Part shown: piece after piece, positions 45,344 to 54,506 of the stretch
Layout: every line of letters begins with the position of its first letter
Position numbering within the stretch: the stretch's first letter is position 1
NCBI RefSeq assembly: GCF_009659535.1
Contig: NZ_VJZZ01000009.1
Coordinates: forward strand, 55,695 to 119,694
From: Aggregicoccus sp. 17bor-14
GTDB taxonomy: Bacteria > Myxococcota > Myxococcia > Myxococcales > Myxococcaceae
Direction: 5' to 3'
DNA: 64,000 nt
Notes under the pieces: model-generated
Databases searched by the model: none
The model's input: only the letters and a program-made list of their open reading frames with translations
What the model was told of the DNA's origin: nothing
Made by a program: the position numbers and the translations under genes

Positions 45344-47101
45344 ATGAGCCGAGGGCGCAAGCTGAACAGCACCGACGACGCGCTGGCCGGACTGCCTGGC
45401 TGGGCGCAGAAGCTCGCGCGCAAGTACTACACGCGCACCGTGAGCACCTTCCTGCTCTACGGCGCGGTGCGCGACCTGCAGCCGCTGACCACCGAGGAGG
45501 GCGCGCGCGCCTACGGGCCCCTGCGCAGCTTCCTCACCGAGGAGCTCTTCGGCGGGCGCGACCACGTGCTCTTCTACGACCGCTCGAGCGGCGTGCGCTC
45601 GGCCTCGCCCGAGACGCAGAAGGACCTCGCGCGGGTCATGAGCGGCTACGACGCGATGTACGGGACGGACTACGCGAAGAGCCTGCCGAGAGACCCGGGC
45701 CGCGCGCTCCAGATCCTGGAGAACTACCTGCGCATGCGCCTGAGCGAGGGCAAGAGCCTCGCCCTGGTCATCGACTTCGCGGAGACCCTGGTGCCCGGCG
45801 GCGAGCTCAGCCACCTCTCGGCCGAGGACCGCTTCGTGCTCGCCACGCTGGAGAAGTGGAGCCACGACCCGCAGTTCCTCGCCGGCGACGTCTCGGTGGT
45901 GCTGCTCGCCGAGAACCTCGCGGACATGAACCCGCGCCTCGCGCGCAACCCCTACGTGGCCACCATCGAGCTGCCCCTGCCCAACGAGGAGGAGCGCCTG
46001 GACTACGTGCGCTTCAAGCTCGAGGGCAAGCGCCTGCAGTCGCTCTCGGACGTGCCGCTGCAGGGGCTCGCGCGGATGACGGCGGGCCTCTCGCGCATCC
46101 ACCTGGACCGCATCCTCACCGAGGCGCTCGAGCACGGCGCGCGCATCACCCCGGAGCTGCTCAAGGAGCGCAAGAAGGAGATCATCCAGGCGGAGTGCCA
46201 CGGCCTGCTCGAGTTCATCGAGCCCGCGCACACCCTCGATGCCGTCGCCGGCCACGCCAAGGCGAAGGAGCGGCTGCGCCAGGCGGCGCGCGCTCTCAAG
46301 GGCGGCCACCAGGACGTGCTGCCCATGGGCTACCTGCTCGCGGGCCCCGTGGGCACGGGCAAGACCTTCCTGGTCAGCTGCTTCGCAGGCGAAATCGGCA
46401 TCCCGGTGGTGAAGTTCCTCAACTTCCGCAGCCAGTGGCAGGGCGTGACGGAGGCGAACCTCGAGAAGATCTTCAACCTGCTCAAGGCGCTGTGGCCCGT
46501 GGCGGTGATGATCGACGAGGCGGATACCTTCCTGGGCAACCGCGACAGCAGCGGGGACTCGGGGACCAGCAGCCGCATCTTCGGCTCCATCGCGGCCTTC
46601 ATGGGCAACACCCAGTACCGCGGGAAGATCGTCTGGTTCCTGATGACGGCCCGGCCCGACCTGCTGCCCATCGACCTCAAGCGCCAGGGGCGCGCCGAGG
46701 AGCACCTCGCGCTCTTCTACCCGCAGACGGACGCGGAGCGAGACGAGCTGTTCCGGGTGGTGAGCAAGAAGACGGGCGTCTCGGTGGAGCTGCCCTCCTT
46801 CGCGAGCCTGCTGCCCGAGAGCGCCAAGGGCTTCAGCGGCGCGGACATCGAGGCGGTGCTGGTGCGCGCCCGGTTCCTCGCGCTCGCCGAGGGGCGCAGC
46901 GCCGTGAGCGAGGCGGACCTGAGGGCGGTGCTCGCGGACTTCGTGCCGCCCAGCTACCCGCTGGAGATCGAGCTGCAGAACCTCGCCGCGGTGCAGGAGT
47001 GCACCAGCCGCGAGCTGCTGCCCGAGGCCTTCCGCTCCCTGGACCGCGACGCCGTCACCCGGCGCATCCGCGAGCTCAAGGCGCTGCTCGAAGAGGGGTA
47101 G
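45344..47101 (+). CDS. AAA-family ATPase with degenerate N-terminal ATPase-like half
   Basis: 585 residues. The active AAA module spans about residues 290-540: Walker A GPVGTGKT (334-341), Walker B VAVMIDEAD (385-393), and ARPDLLPIDLKRQGR, the sensor and arginine-finger region. The first 280 residues resemble a second ATPase core with LALVIDFAET and VVLLAENLAD but no P-loop, so probably inactive and structural. The domain order recalls Cdc48-like double-AAA proteins. It probably unfolds or remodels a partner. GGGAGAG precedes ATG 45344; it stands alone, converging with the lytic transglycosylase gene. Confidence 0.85.
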   Translation: MSRGRKLNSTDDALAGLPGWAQKLARKYYTRTVSTFLLYGAVRDLQPLTTEEGARAYGPLRSFLTEELFGGRDHVLFYDRSSGVRSASPETQKDLARVMSGYDAMYGTDYAKSLPRDPGRALQILENYLRMRLSEGKSLALVIDFAETLVPGGELSHLSAEDRFVLATLEKWSHDPQFLAGDVSVVLLAENLADMNPRLARNPYVATIELPLPNEEERLDYVRFKLEGKRLQSLSDVPLQGLARMTAGLSRIHLDRILTEALEHGARITPELLKERKKEIIQAECHGLLEFIEPAHTLDAVAGHAKAKERLRQAARALKGGHQDVLPMGYLLAGPVGTGKTFLVSCFAGEIGIPVVKFLNFRSQWQGVTEANLEKIFNLLKALWPVAVMIDEADTFLGNRDSSGDSGTSSRIFGSIAAFMGNTQYRGKIVWFLMTARPDLLPIDLKRQGRAEEHLALFYPQTDAERDELFRVVSKKTGVSVELPSFASLLPESAKGFSGADIEAVLVRARFLALAEGRSAVSEADLRAVLADFVPPSYPLEIELQNLAAVQECTSRELLPEAFRSLDRDAVTRRIRELKALLEEG

Positions 47102-47113
47102 GAGACGGGGAGC

Positions 47114-49078
47114 TCAGGGCGCGCTGACCACCAGCATCTGGCCGGGGCGCACGGCGCGGTGGTTGGAGATCTTGTTCCACCGCTTCAGGTCCTCGACGCT
47201 CACGTTGTAGCGCTGCGCCACGTTCCACAGCGTCTCCCCGGAGGCGAGCGCGTGGCGCTGCACGCGGGCGCCGGCGCTGCCGGCCGGCGCCTTCTGCGCC
47301 ACCACGGTGCCGCCGCGCTCCTGCACGCTCGGCTCCGCCTTGCCGGCCGGCCACACCAGGAGCTCGCTGCCCACCTTGAGGCTGCGCTTGCGCGGCCCGA
47401 GCGAGTTCCAGCTGCGCAGCTCGTCCACGCTCACGCCGAAGCGCTGGGCGATGGTCCAGAGGCTGTCGCCGTCCTGCACGGCGTAGCTCACCCGGGTGCG
47501 CCCGTTCACCGTCTGGGTGCGGGTGGCGCCCTGCGCCACCTTGCCGCTCGCGGTCCCCGCGGGCACCTCGTCCTCGGGGCGCACGGCGGTGAGCCCGCTG
47601 CGGCGCGCCTGGGCCACCTTGCGCGCGAGCGCCGCGTCGCCCCCGGCGTCGCCGCCGCGCTTCCCGTTGGGCACCGGGATGACCAGCTCCGCGTTCACCT
47701 TCAGCGCGCGCGCGGCGCGCAGCCGGTTCACCTGGAGGATGGCCTCGGGCGCGCTGCCGTAGCGCTTGGCGATGCCGCTCAGCGTGTCGCCGCGCTTCAC
47801 CTTGTGCACCTTGAAGGTGAGCCGCTCGTGGGGCGCCACCTTCGCGAAGTTCTGCGCGAAGCGCTCGCTCGAGCCCTTCGGCAGGCGCAGCACGTAGGGC
47901 TTGCTGCTGCTCGCGGGCGGGGTGCACCAGCGCTTGAGCTCGGGGTTGAGGTCCTGCACCTCCTTCACGCTCACGCCGGCCGCGCGCGCCACCACGTCCA
48001 GGTCGGTGGCGTCCGGGAGCTTCACCTCGTCGTACTGGAACACCGGCTCCTGCTGCAGCTCCGCGTCCGTGAAGCCGAAGGCCTTGGGGTGCTTGGCCAT
48101 CAGCGCGCACGCGATCAGCTTGGGCACGTAGTGCTGCGTCTCCTTCGCGAGCCCCTTGCCCTCCTCGCTCAGCTGCCAGAAGTCGCTGGTGTTGTACTTG
48201 GTCATCACCCGGCGCACGCGCGCGCTGCCGGTGTTGTAGCCGGCCCACGCGAGGTACCAGTGGCCCAGCTCGTCGTGCAGGTCCTTGAGGAAGCGCGCGG
48301 CGGCGTGCGTGGCCTTGATGGGGTCACGCCGCTCGTCCACCCAGAAGTCCTGGCGCAGGCCGTACTGCTTGCCCGTGGCCTCCACGAACTGCCACGGCCC
48401 CGCGGCGTGCGCCCACGAGTAGGCGTGCGCGCTGAAGCCGCTCTCGATCATCGCGAGATAGACGGTGTCCTTGGGCAGCCCGCGCTCCTCGAGGATGGGC
48501 TGCATCACCGGCAGGAAGCGCGTGGAGCGCGCCATCCAGCTGCGGAACCACTTGCGCCCCGGGCCGCGGAAGAACTGGATGTACTGCGCCACCAGGGGCT
48601 GCATCTCCACCGGGATGTCGTAGCGGTCCTGGATCTGCTTCACGTCGAAGGTGGCCAGGTCCGTGATGGTGGGCAGCTCGCCCGGGGTCGCGTCCTCGCG
48701 CAGCGCGGGCTGCTGCAGGGCATCCAGCATCCGCTGGCGCAAGGGGTTCGCGAAGCCCAGGCGCCGCAGCGTCTGCATCACCTCGGCGCCCACCACCGCG
48801 CCCGGGTCCACCGTCGCCGCCTCCAGCGCGCGCAGCTCCTCCAGCTCCGCGCTCTCCTTCTCCACCTCCTCGCTCTCCTCGTCGTCACCCGGCTCGGAGG
48901 CGGAGCCCGAGGCCCCCGAAGCAGCCGGGGCGGCAGGGGCAGGGGTGGCCGAGAGCAGCAGCGTCTTCTCCTCGCGCGTCAGCTCCCGCATGCCGGGCGG
49001 CGGCGGGGGCATCTCCAGCTCCACCGGCTTGGGCGCGGCGGTGGAGAGGGCGAGGAGCAGGAGGGAGAGAGACGGCAT
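47114..49078 (-). CDS. Lytic murein transglycosylase with three LysM domains (MltD-like)
   Basis: 654 residues. Signal peptide MPSLSLLLLALSTAA, then an acidic spacer, then an SLT domain with catalytic Glu in LAMIESGFSAHAYSWAHAAGPW and AWAGYNTGSARVRRV. Three LysM modules follow: VKRGDTLSGIAKRYG, VQDGDSLWTIAQRFG and LASGETLWNVAQRYN. It cleaves the MurNAc-GlcNAc bond in peptidoglycan with anhydro product. MltD usually has two or more LysM repeats, so this agrees. Convergent with the AAA gene; stop 13 nt away. Confidence 0.95.
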   Translation of the reverse strand: MPSLSLLLLALSTAAPKPVELEMPPPPPGMRELTREEKTLLLSATPAPAAPAASGASGSASEPGDDEESEEVEKESAELEELRALEAATVDPGAVVGAEVMQTLRRLGFANPLRQRMLDALQQPALREDATPGELPTITDLATFDVKQIQDRYDIPVEMQPLVAQYIQFFRGPGRKWFRSWMARSTRFLPVMQPILEERGLPKDTVYLAMIESGFSAHAYSWAHAAGPWQFVEATGKQYGLRQDFWVDERRDPIKATHAAARFLKDLHDELGHWYLAWAGYNTGSARVRRVMTKYNTSDFWQLSEEGKGLAKETQHYVPKLIACALMAKHPKAFGFTDAELQQEPVFQYDEVKLPDATDLDVVARAAGVSVKEVQDLNPELKRWCTPPASSSKPYVLRLPKGSSERFAQNFAKVAPHERLTFKVHKVKRGDTLSGIAKRYGSAPEAILQVNRLRAARALKVNAELVIPVPNGKRGGDAGGDAALARKVAQARRSGLTAVRPEDEVPAGTASGKVAQGATRTQTVNGRTRVSYAVQDGDSLWTIAQRFGVSVDELRSWNSLGPRKRSLKVGSELLVWPAGKAEPSVQERGGTVVAQKAPAGSAGARVQRHALASGETLWNVAQRYNVSVEDLKRWNKISNHRAVRPGQMLVVSAP

Positions 49079-49219
49079 GGAGATCCGGTCGGCTGCGGCC
49101 AGAAGGCCAGGAGGGCGGGAGTATTCGCCGGATTGCTAGCGGGTCAAACAGGCGACCAGCCGAGCCATTCCTGGTTCTACCGCTGCTGCCGGAATGAAAG
49201 AAGTGGACCCTGGGCGAAC

Positions 49220-50746
49220 TCAGGGGCGCTTCGCCGCCGGCTGCCCATGGCCAGGTCCGAGCACGCGCGGCAGGTAGGTGGCGAAGTCGAAGTGCGGCGA
49301 GTTCTCCGGGTTGTGGCAGGTGACGCACACCTCCCTACCCGGGCGGCCGCGGATGTTCTGCGCCGAGGGGTCCTCCGCGTGCAGCGAGCCGGGCCCGTGG
49401 CAGCTCTCACAGCCCACGTCCTCGCGCCCCTTCACCTTGTCCAGCCGGCACACGCCGCCCGGTTGGCCCGAGCCCGTGACGTGGCAGGTGACGCAGTTGA
49501 GGTGGAACTGCTTGCCCTCGGCCTCCAGCGTCTCCCACGCGTGCGCGTGCTTGCTCGCCGTGTACACGCTGAAGGCCTCTGCGTGGCAGCTCTGGCACTC
49601 GGCGTTGCCCACGAAGGCGGCCTGGCCCTTCGCCGGCCGGGGGCAGTCCTCGCCGTGCGCCTTCGCCCAGGCGAGGTTGAGCTGGCCCACCTCCCGGTCG
49701 TACGCGGCCACGAGCGCCGCCACGCCGGCTTCCGAGGGCAGGCTGGACTCGAGCGGCAGGAAGCGCAGGGTGAAGGCGTTCTGCCCCTCGGGCCGCGGCG
49801 GCGGCTGGGTGAGCAGCTGTTGGCGGCGCTGCACCAGCTCCGCCACCTTCGCCTGCTTCAGCTTCTTCAGCTGCGGGTCCACCCCGGGCTGGTTCACGTC
49901 CGCATCCAGCAGCTCGATGCGCTGGGCGAGCCCCGCCACCTCCCGCTCCACGTCCTCCTGGCCCTTGAGGGGGCTGAAGGGCCCGCGCGCAGGGCCGTAG
50001 CTCAGGTCCACCCGCAGGAGCGAGCGCCCCTTGCTCTGCAGCTGCACCACCGGCACGCGCGCCGCCGCCCGCCGGTTCTCCTCGCCCTTGAGCTCGTCCT
50101 CGGTGTGGGTCGCGAGCACCAGGTCCGCCCGGTGGCCGGGGGCCGCCGCCGCGCGCGCCGCCGCCTCGAGCGTGCCGTGGAAGAGGGCCACCACGAAGTC
50201 CGCGCCCTGTGCCCGCGCCTGCACGGTCGACCGCTCGAGCTGCGCCGCGCTGTCCGCGCGCACGAAGGCGAGCTGCCGCCCGCCCGCGGGCAGGAGCTTC
50301 ACCCCGCCCGGCGCGAGCTCCGGCAGCTTCAGCCCCTGGCGAAACGCGGCTCCCCGCGCCTCGTCCAGCTCGCCGCCCGCGCGCACCGCGAGGCCCATGC
50401 GCCGCATCGCCTCGGCCAGCGTGCGCGCCTTCTTCTCCTCCTGGGGCACCTGCGCGGGCGTGAGGCGCGCGCTGCCGAAGAGGCTGTCGCCGCCGTCCAC
50501 GTAGAGCACCGGCAGGGGGCCCTTTCGCGCGTCGGCCACCTGCTGGGCCGCCCGCGCGATGCCCCCGCGCATGTTCTCGCTGCAGCCGCAGGGGGCGAGG
50601 TAGCCGCGCAGGTCCGCCGAGAGCAGCAGCACCGCGCCGGGAGCAGGGGAGGGCGGCTTCGGCGCGCTCGCCGCCAGCGCCATCCCCACCCCCAGGGCCA
50701 GCATGGCTCCGAGCCCGAGCCCGAGTGCCAGCCCCGGGCGCCTCAC
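49220..50746 (-). CDS. Tetraheme cytochrome c protein with phosphoesterase-like N-terminal domain
   Basis: 508 residues. Signal peptide, then SADLRGYLAPCGCSENMRGG, a CGC motif known from UshA-like (some selenocysteine) proteins, and a metallophosphatase/5'-nucleotidase-like core (VLYVDGGDSLFG, FVVALFHGTL, LVLATHTEDE). The C-terminal 140 residues have four heme motifs: CQSCH, CVTCH, CESCH, CVTCH, a c554-like pattern. Likely periplasmic, electron transfer coupled to an unknown substrate. The start GTG 50746 overlaps the response-regulator stop by 4 nt. Confidence 0.85.
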   Translation of the reverse strand: MRRPGLALGLGLGAMLALGVGMALAASAPKPPSPAPGAVLLLSADLRGYLAPCGCSENMRGGIARAAQQVADARKGPLPVLYVDGGDSLFGSARLTPAQVPQEEKKARTLAEAMRRMGLAVRAGGELDEARGAAFRQGLKLPELAPGGVKLLPAGGRQLAFVRADSAAQLERSTVQARAQGADFVVALFHGTLEAAARAAAAPGHRADLVLATHTEDELKGEENRRAAARVPVVQLQSKGRSLLRVDLSYGPARGPFSPLKGQEDVEREVAGLAQRIELLDADVNQPGVDPQLKKLKQAKVAELVQRRQQLLTQPPPRPEGQNAFTLRFLPLESSLPSEAGVAALVAAYDREVGQLNLAWAKAHGEDCPRPAKGQAAFVGNAECQSCHAEAFSVYTASKHAHAWETLEAEGKQFHLNCVTCHVTGSGQPGGVCRLDKVKGREDVGCESCHGPGSLHAEDPSAQNIRGRPGREVCVTCHNPENSPHFDFATYLPRVLGPGHGQPAAKRP

Positions 50747-51126
50747 CAGATGATGCTCTCCACCAGCTCGTCGATCTTCTCGCCCATCGCCTCCAGGCCG
50801 TTCGCCTTGGAGAGCGAGCCGTCCGCGCCCACCTGCTCGGCGAGCCGGGTCAGCTCGTCGTCCGGCAGGCTGGAGAAGAGGATGATGGGGATGTCCTGGG
50901 TGCCGTACTCGTTCTTGAGCGTGCGGCAGATGTCCGTGCCCTTGGCCTCGGGCATGTGGATGTCCGTGAGGATGAGGTCCGGCCGCCAGCGCTGCAGCGT
51001 CTGCTCGAACTCCATCAGCGTGGACGTGGCGATCACCTCGTAGCCGCGGGCTTCGAGGACGGCCTTCTCCATGGCCAGCGTGATCTCGCTGTCGTCGATG
51101 AGCAGAATCTTGCGCTTCTCTTGCAC
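50743..51126 (-). CDS. Single-domain response regulator
   Basis: 127 residues, receiver domain only. Acidic pair D11/D12 in LLIDDSE, phospho-acceptor D55 in LILTDIHMP, Ser in LFSSLPD and Lys in LSKANG. It has no output domain, so it probably acts by binding a partner, as CheY or DivK-like proteins do. GTG 51126 has AAGGAAGG upstream. Coupled by a 4-nt overlap to the cytochrome gene; no histidine kinase is next to it. Confidence 0.93.
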   Translation of the reverse strand: MQEKRKILLIDDSEITLAMEKAVLEARGYEVIATSTLMEFEQTLQRWRPDLILTDIHMPEAKGTDICRTLKNEYGTQDIPIILFSSLPDDELTRLAEQVGADGSLSKANGLEAMGEKIDELVESIIW

Positions 51127-51294
51127 GTCAACCTTCCTTGGCCGCCCTTCTAGCGTACCCGGCAGGGGCGCACCAACGCTTTGTGCCCGGACGCCGCGCG
51201 GGCCGCCGCCCAGTCCACATCCCGCGCGGCCTTCCCCCGCAGCCGTGCGCTTCGCGGTTGACGCGCCCCGAGCCCCCGCGCGAGGAAGCCCCCC

Positions 51295-52932
51295 ATGCGC
51301 AGGTCCCTCCCGCTCCTCCTCTGGACGCTCCTGATCGCCCCCCCGGCGGCGCTCGCCCTCAACCCCGGCCTGGGCGAGCCCCCGGCCTCGGTCGACCGCT
51401 CCACGCCCTACGCCACCGTGACCGGCTTCAGCGCCGCCGCGCACCTGGGCGACTACGCGCGCGCCGCGCACTACCTGGACCTGGACGCACTCCCGGCCGC
51501 CGAGCAGTCGACGGAGGGGCCCCGGCTCGCGCGCCGGCTGAAGTTCGTGCTGGACCGCAAGCTGCGCGTGGGGCTCGAGACGGTGAGCAAGGACCCCGCG
51601 GGCGATCCCACCGACCCGCGCTTCGACCTGCTCGGCGCCATCCCCTTGGGCAGCAGCACCCAGGCCGTGCAGCTGCGGCGGGTGCCAGTGGCGGGCAGCG
51701 CGGGCGCGTGGGTGTTCACCGAGGACACGGTGAAGGCGATCGACGCGCTCTACGACGCGTACGGCCCTCCCTTCGGCGAGCACCTGCCCTCGGTGCTCTT
51801 CCGCACCACGGTGCTCGAGCTGGAGCCCTGGCAGTGGCTGGGGCTCGCGGTGGTGCTGGTGGGCGCCTTCGTGCTCGCGCACCTGCTCGAGCGCATCGCC
51901 ATCGCCATCGCGCTGCGGCTCGCGCGCCTCACCCGCTTCACCTGGGACGACGCGGTGGTGGCCGCCGGCCGCGGCCCCCTCAAGCTGCCCTTCTTCGCGC
52001 TGCTGCTGGCCATCGGCACGCGCTTCCTCCTGCTGCCGCCCGTCTACCAGGGCGGCTCGGACCTGCTCTCGCGCTCTCTCACCATCCTCGCGGTGGCCTG
52101 GTTCGCCCTGCGCTTCCTCAAGGTGAGCGCCGAGTACGTGCAGACGCGCGTCTCGGACGAGAGCGCCGTGAAGGACCCGGGGCGCGCGCGCGGCCTGCGC
52201 ACGCAGATCACCGTGCTGCGCCACGTGTTCGAGGCGGCCATCTACCTGGTGGGCGCGGCGCTGCTGCTGATGCAGTTCGAGGTGGTGCGCAACGTGGGCG
52301 TGAGCCTGCTCGCCTCCGCCGGCCTCGCCGGTCTGGTGCTCGGCCTCGCGGCGCAGAAGTCCATCGCCACGCTGCTCGCCGGCATCCAGCTCACCGTCAC
52401 CCAGCCGGTGCGCCTCGGCGACTCGGTGGTCATCGAGGGCGAGTTCGGCACCGTGGAGGAGATCACGCTGAGCTACGTGGTCATCCGCATCTGGGACGAG
52501 CGCCGGCTCGTGGTCCCCATCACCCAGTTCCTCGACAAGCCCTTCCAGAACTGGAGCAAGGGCAGCCCCGGCATGCTCGGCACGGTGAACCTGCAGGTGG
52601 ACTTCCAGGCGGACATCGAGGCCCTGCGCAGGGAGCTGCGGCGCATCCTCCAGGAGGAGGCGAAGGGCCTCTGGGACGGGCGCGCGCAGAGCCTCGTCGT
52701 CACCGAGGCCCTGGACCGCACGCTCACCGTGCGCGCCCTCGTGAGCACCGCCCAGGCCGGCAACAACTTCGACCTGCGCTGCCTCGTGCGCGAGCGCCTC
52801 GTCGCCTTCGTGCAGCGCCACCCCCACTGGCTGCCCTTCACCCGCACCGAGGGCCGCCAGGCCGTGGTGCCGGCAGGGGGCAGCGCACCCGCGCCGGCCG
52901 CGCCCGGCACCCCTGCGCCGCCGCGGTCCTGA
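51295..52932 (+). CDS. MscS-family mechanosensitive channel
   Basis: 545 residues. Signal sequence and an extended periplasmic N-terminal domain (to about residue 165), then membrane helices and the MscS core: LLASAGLAGLVLGLAAQKSIATLLAGIQL is the pore helix TM3, followed by the beta domain VRLGDSVVIEGEFGTVEEITLSYVVIR with FLDKPFQNWSKG. It releases osmolytes on hypo-osmotic shock. Pro-rich C-terminal tail. ATG 51295 with GAGGAAG upstream. Confidence 0.93.
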   Translation: MRRSLPLLLWTLLIAPPAALALNPGLGEPPASVDRSTPYATVTGFSAAAHLGDYARAAHYLDLDALPAAEQSTEGPRLARRLKFVLDRKLRVGLETVSKDPAGDPTDPRFDLLGAIPLGSSTQAVQLRRVPVAGSAGAWVFTEDTVKAIDALYDAYGPPFGEHLPSVLFRTTVLELEPWQWLGLAVVLVGAFVLAHLLERIAIAIALRLARLTRFTWDDAVVAAGRGPLKLPFFALLLAIGTRFLLLPPVYQGGSDLLSRSLTILAVAWFALRFLKVSAEYVQTRVSDESAVKDPGRARGLRTQITVLRHVFEAAIYLVGAALLLMQFEVVRNVGVSLLASAGLAGLVLGLAAQKSIATLLAGIQLTVTQPVRLGDSVVIEGEFGTVEEITLSYVVIRIWDERRLVVPITQFLDKPFQNWSKGSPGMLGTVNLQVDFQADIEALRRELRRILQEEAKGLWDGRAQSLVVTEALDRTLTVRALVSTAQAGNNFDLRCLVRERLVAFVQRHPHWLPFTRTEGRQAVVPAGGSAPAPAAPGTPAPPRS

Positions 52933-53051
52933 GCGACCCGGGGCGCCCGGGGTGGGGGAGGGTGGGCAAGCCTTGCCCTCCTACCGCCATCCGTGAATAT
53001 TGCGCACGCCTCGGACGTCGGGGGGCCGGACATCTTCGGAGAGAGAGCCAC

Positions 53052-53633
53052 ATGAACCGTGTCGCCAAGCTGGTGGGAGCCGCCCTGCTCGTGGGTGTGC
53101 TCGCCCCCCTCACCGCCGCCGCCCAGGAGCGCGGCCGCACCGACGGCCCCGAGGGCTCCGAGTACGGCAAGGGCGGCTACTCGTCCTATCGCGCCGAGGG
53201 GCCCTTCTCGGTGCGGTTCGAGTGGGGCGCCGGCGTCACCCCGAACGTGAGCGACCGCTACGACGGCCCGCCGCTCTACCTGGGCGGCACCCTCAGCTAC
53301 TGGAGCGAGGACTGGATCTCGCTGGACCTCTCGGGCGCCTACCTCTTCGACGGGCAGCGCTTCGACCTCGTGGCCGGTCCCAGCTTCCACACCTGGGGCT
53401 ACCGCGTGCGGTTCCACTTCGCGCTCAAGGCCGGCATCATCACCGTGCCCGACGAGAAGTTCACCGGCGACAACGGCACGCTGCGCTTCGGCATCGTCCC
53501 CGAGGTGGGCACCGACTTCATGGTGGACGAGCACGAGCACGTGTTCGTGGGGCTCGCCTACTCGCCCGACATCCCCATTGGCGGGGGCGAGGTCGCCCAC
53601 CGCATCGGCCTGAACGTCGGCTATCGGTTCTAG
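53052..53633 (+). CDS. Hypothetical secreted beta-rich protein
   Basis: 193 residues. Signal peptide LVGAALLVGVLAPLTAAAQ, then strands rich in Tyr, Phe and Trp (GGTLSYWSEDWISLDLSGAYLF; GYRVRFHFALKAGI), with a C-terminal GLNVGYRF, which ends in Phe as barrel proteins do. Probably an 8-strand outer-membrane barrel. GAGAGAGCC precedes ATG 53052. It starts a four-gene unit with the next protein, the LpoB gene and the TPR lipoprotein gene. Confidence 0.7.
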   Translation: MNRVAKLVGAALLVGVLAPLTAAAQERGRTDGPEGSEYGKGGYSSYRAEGPFSVRFEWGAGVTPNVSDRYDGPPLYLGGTLSYWSEDWISLDLSGAYLFDGQRFDLVAGPSFHTWGYRVRFHFALKAGIITVPDEKFTGDNGTLRFGIVPEVGTDFMVDEHEHVFVGLAYSPDIPIGGGEVAHRIGLNVGYRF

Positions 53634-53652
53634 TGAAGGGGGAGGCCCTGCC

Positions 53653-54492
53653 ATGATCCTTCAAGCCCTCACCGTCGCCCTCGCGCTCGCGAGCAGCCAG
53701 TCCCCCCGCGTGGACACCCACGGCGCCCCGCCGCTCGAGGTGCACGCCGGCGTGCCCGTGTTCCCCAACGGCAACGCGGCCACCATCAACATCGTGCAGT
53801 GGGACGCCAACGCGCTGCCCCCCATCTACGAGCGCTCGGACCAGCTCCCGCTCACGGACGAGGAGGTGGCCAAGCTCAGCCGCGCGGGCTTCGGCGTGCC
53901 CCAGCTGGTGAAGATGATCGAGCAGCGCCGCTGCGCCTGTGACGCGAGCGCGGACGGGCTCATCCGCCTGAAGCAGCAGGGCGTGGCTCCGGACGTCATC
54001 CACGCCGTCAGCACCCACGCGCTCGCGCCCAACCGCTGGCTGGACCTGCTCGTCACGCTGGACTTCACCGGCGAGAGCCGCATCGCGCGCGAGGGCTTCC
54101 TCTACTTCTTCCTGGACGACGGCGACATCACCCGCGTCTACACCGCCAACATCCCGGAGCTGCTGCGGCGCAGCAACGCGCACGACACCATGATCGACCG
54201 CAGCGACATCATGATTGCCCACACCGTGCGCCGCATCGAGCTGCCGGGCCGCGTGCCCCTGCGCATCTACGGCAAGCACCAGCTGCTCGTCGCCGCCTCC
54301 GCGAACCCCACGCTCACCCATCCCTCGCAGCTCACCGCTGCCGAGCGGGCCAAGAGCCAGCTCTACACCTTCGACTACCCCCGCTCGAGCATCACCAGCC
54401 TGTGCCGCATCACCGCCGGCTACCGCCGCGACGAGGTGCTGGTCTACCAGTGGCACTTCAAGGGCAGCCGCCTCGAGTGCGAGTGGAACTAG
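53653..54492 (+). CDS. Hypothetical secreted protein upstream of lpoB
   Basis: 279 residues with a short signal peptide (LQALTVALALASSQ). A helical part (LTDEEVAKLSRAGFGVPQLVKMIEQRR, with CACDASADGLIRLKQQGV) resembles a small SAM-like or HtrA-type helical bundle of the VQ-K kind; the C-terminal half is beta-rich with SITSLCRITAGY and RLECEW. No family recognised. ATG 53653, 19 nt after the preceding stop. Confidence 0.7.
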   Translation: MILQALTVALALASSQSPRVDTHGAPPLEVHAGVPVFPNGNAATINIVQWDANALPPIYERSDQLPLTDEEVAKLSRAGFGVPQLVKMIEQRRCACDASADGLIRLKQQGVAPDVIHAVSTHALAPNRWLDLLVTLDFTGESRIAREGFLYFFLDDGDITRVYTANIPELLRRSNAHDTMIDRSDIMIAHTVRRIELPGRVPLRIYGKHQLLVAASANPTLTHPSQLTAAERAKSQLYTFDYPRSSITSLCRITAGYRRDEVLVYQWHFKGSRLECEWN

Positions 54493-54506
54493 GAGCAGAA
54501 CGAACC

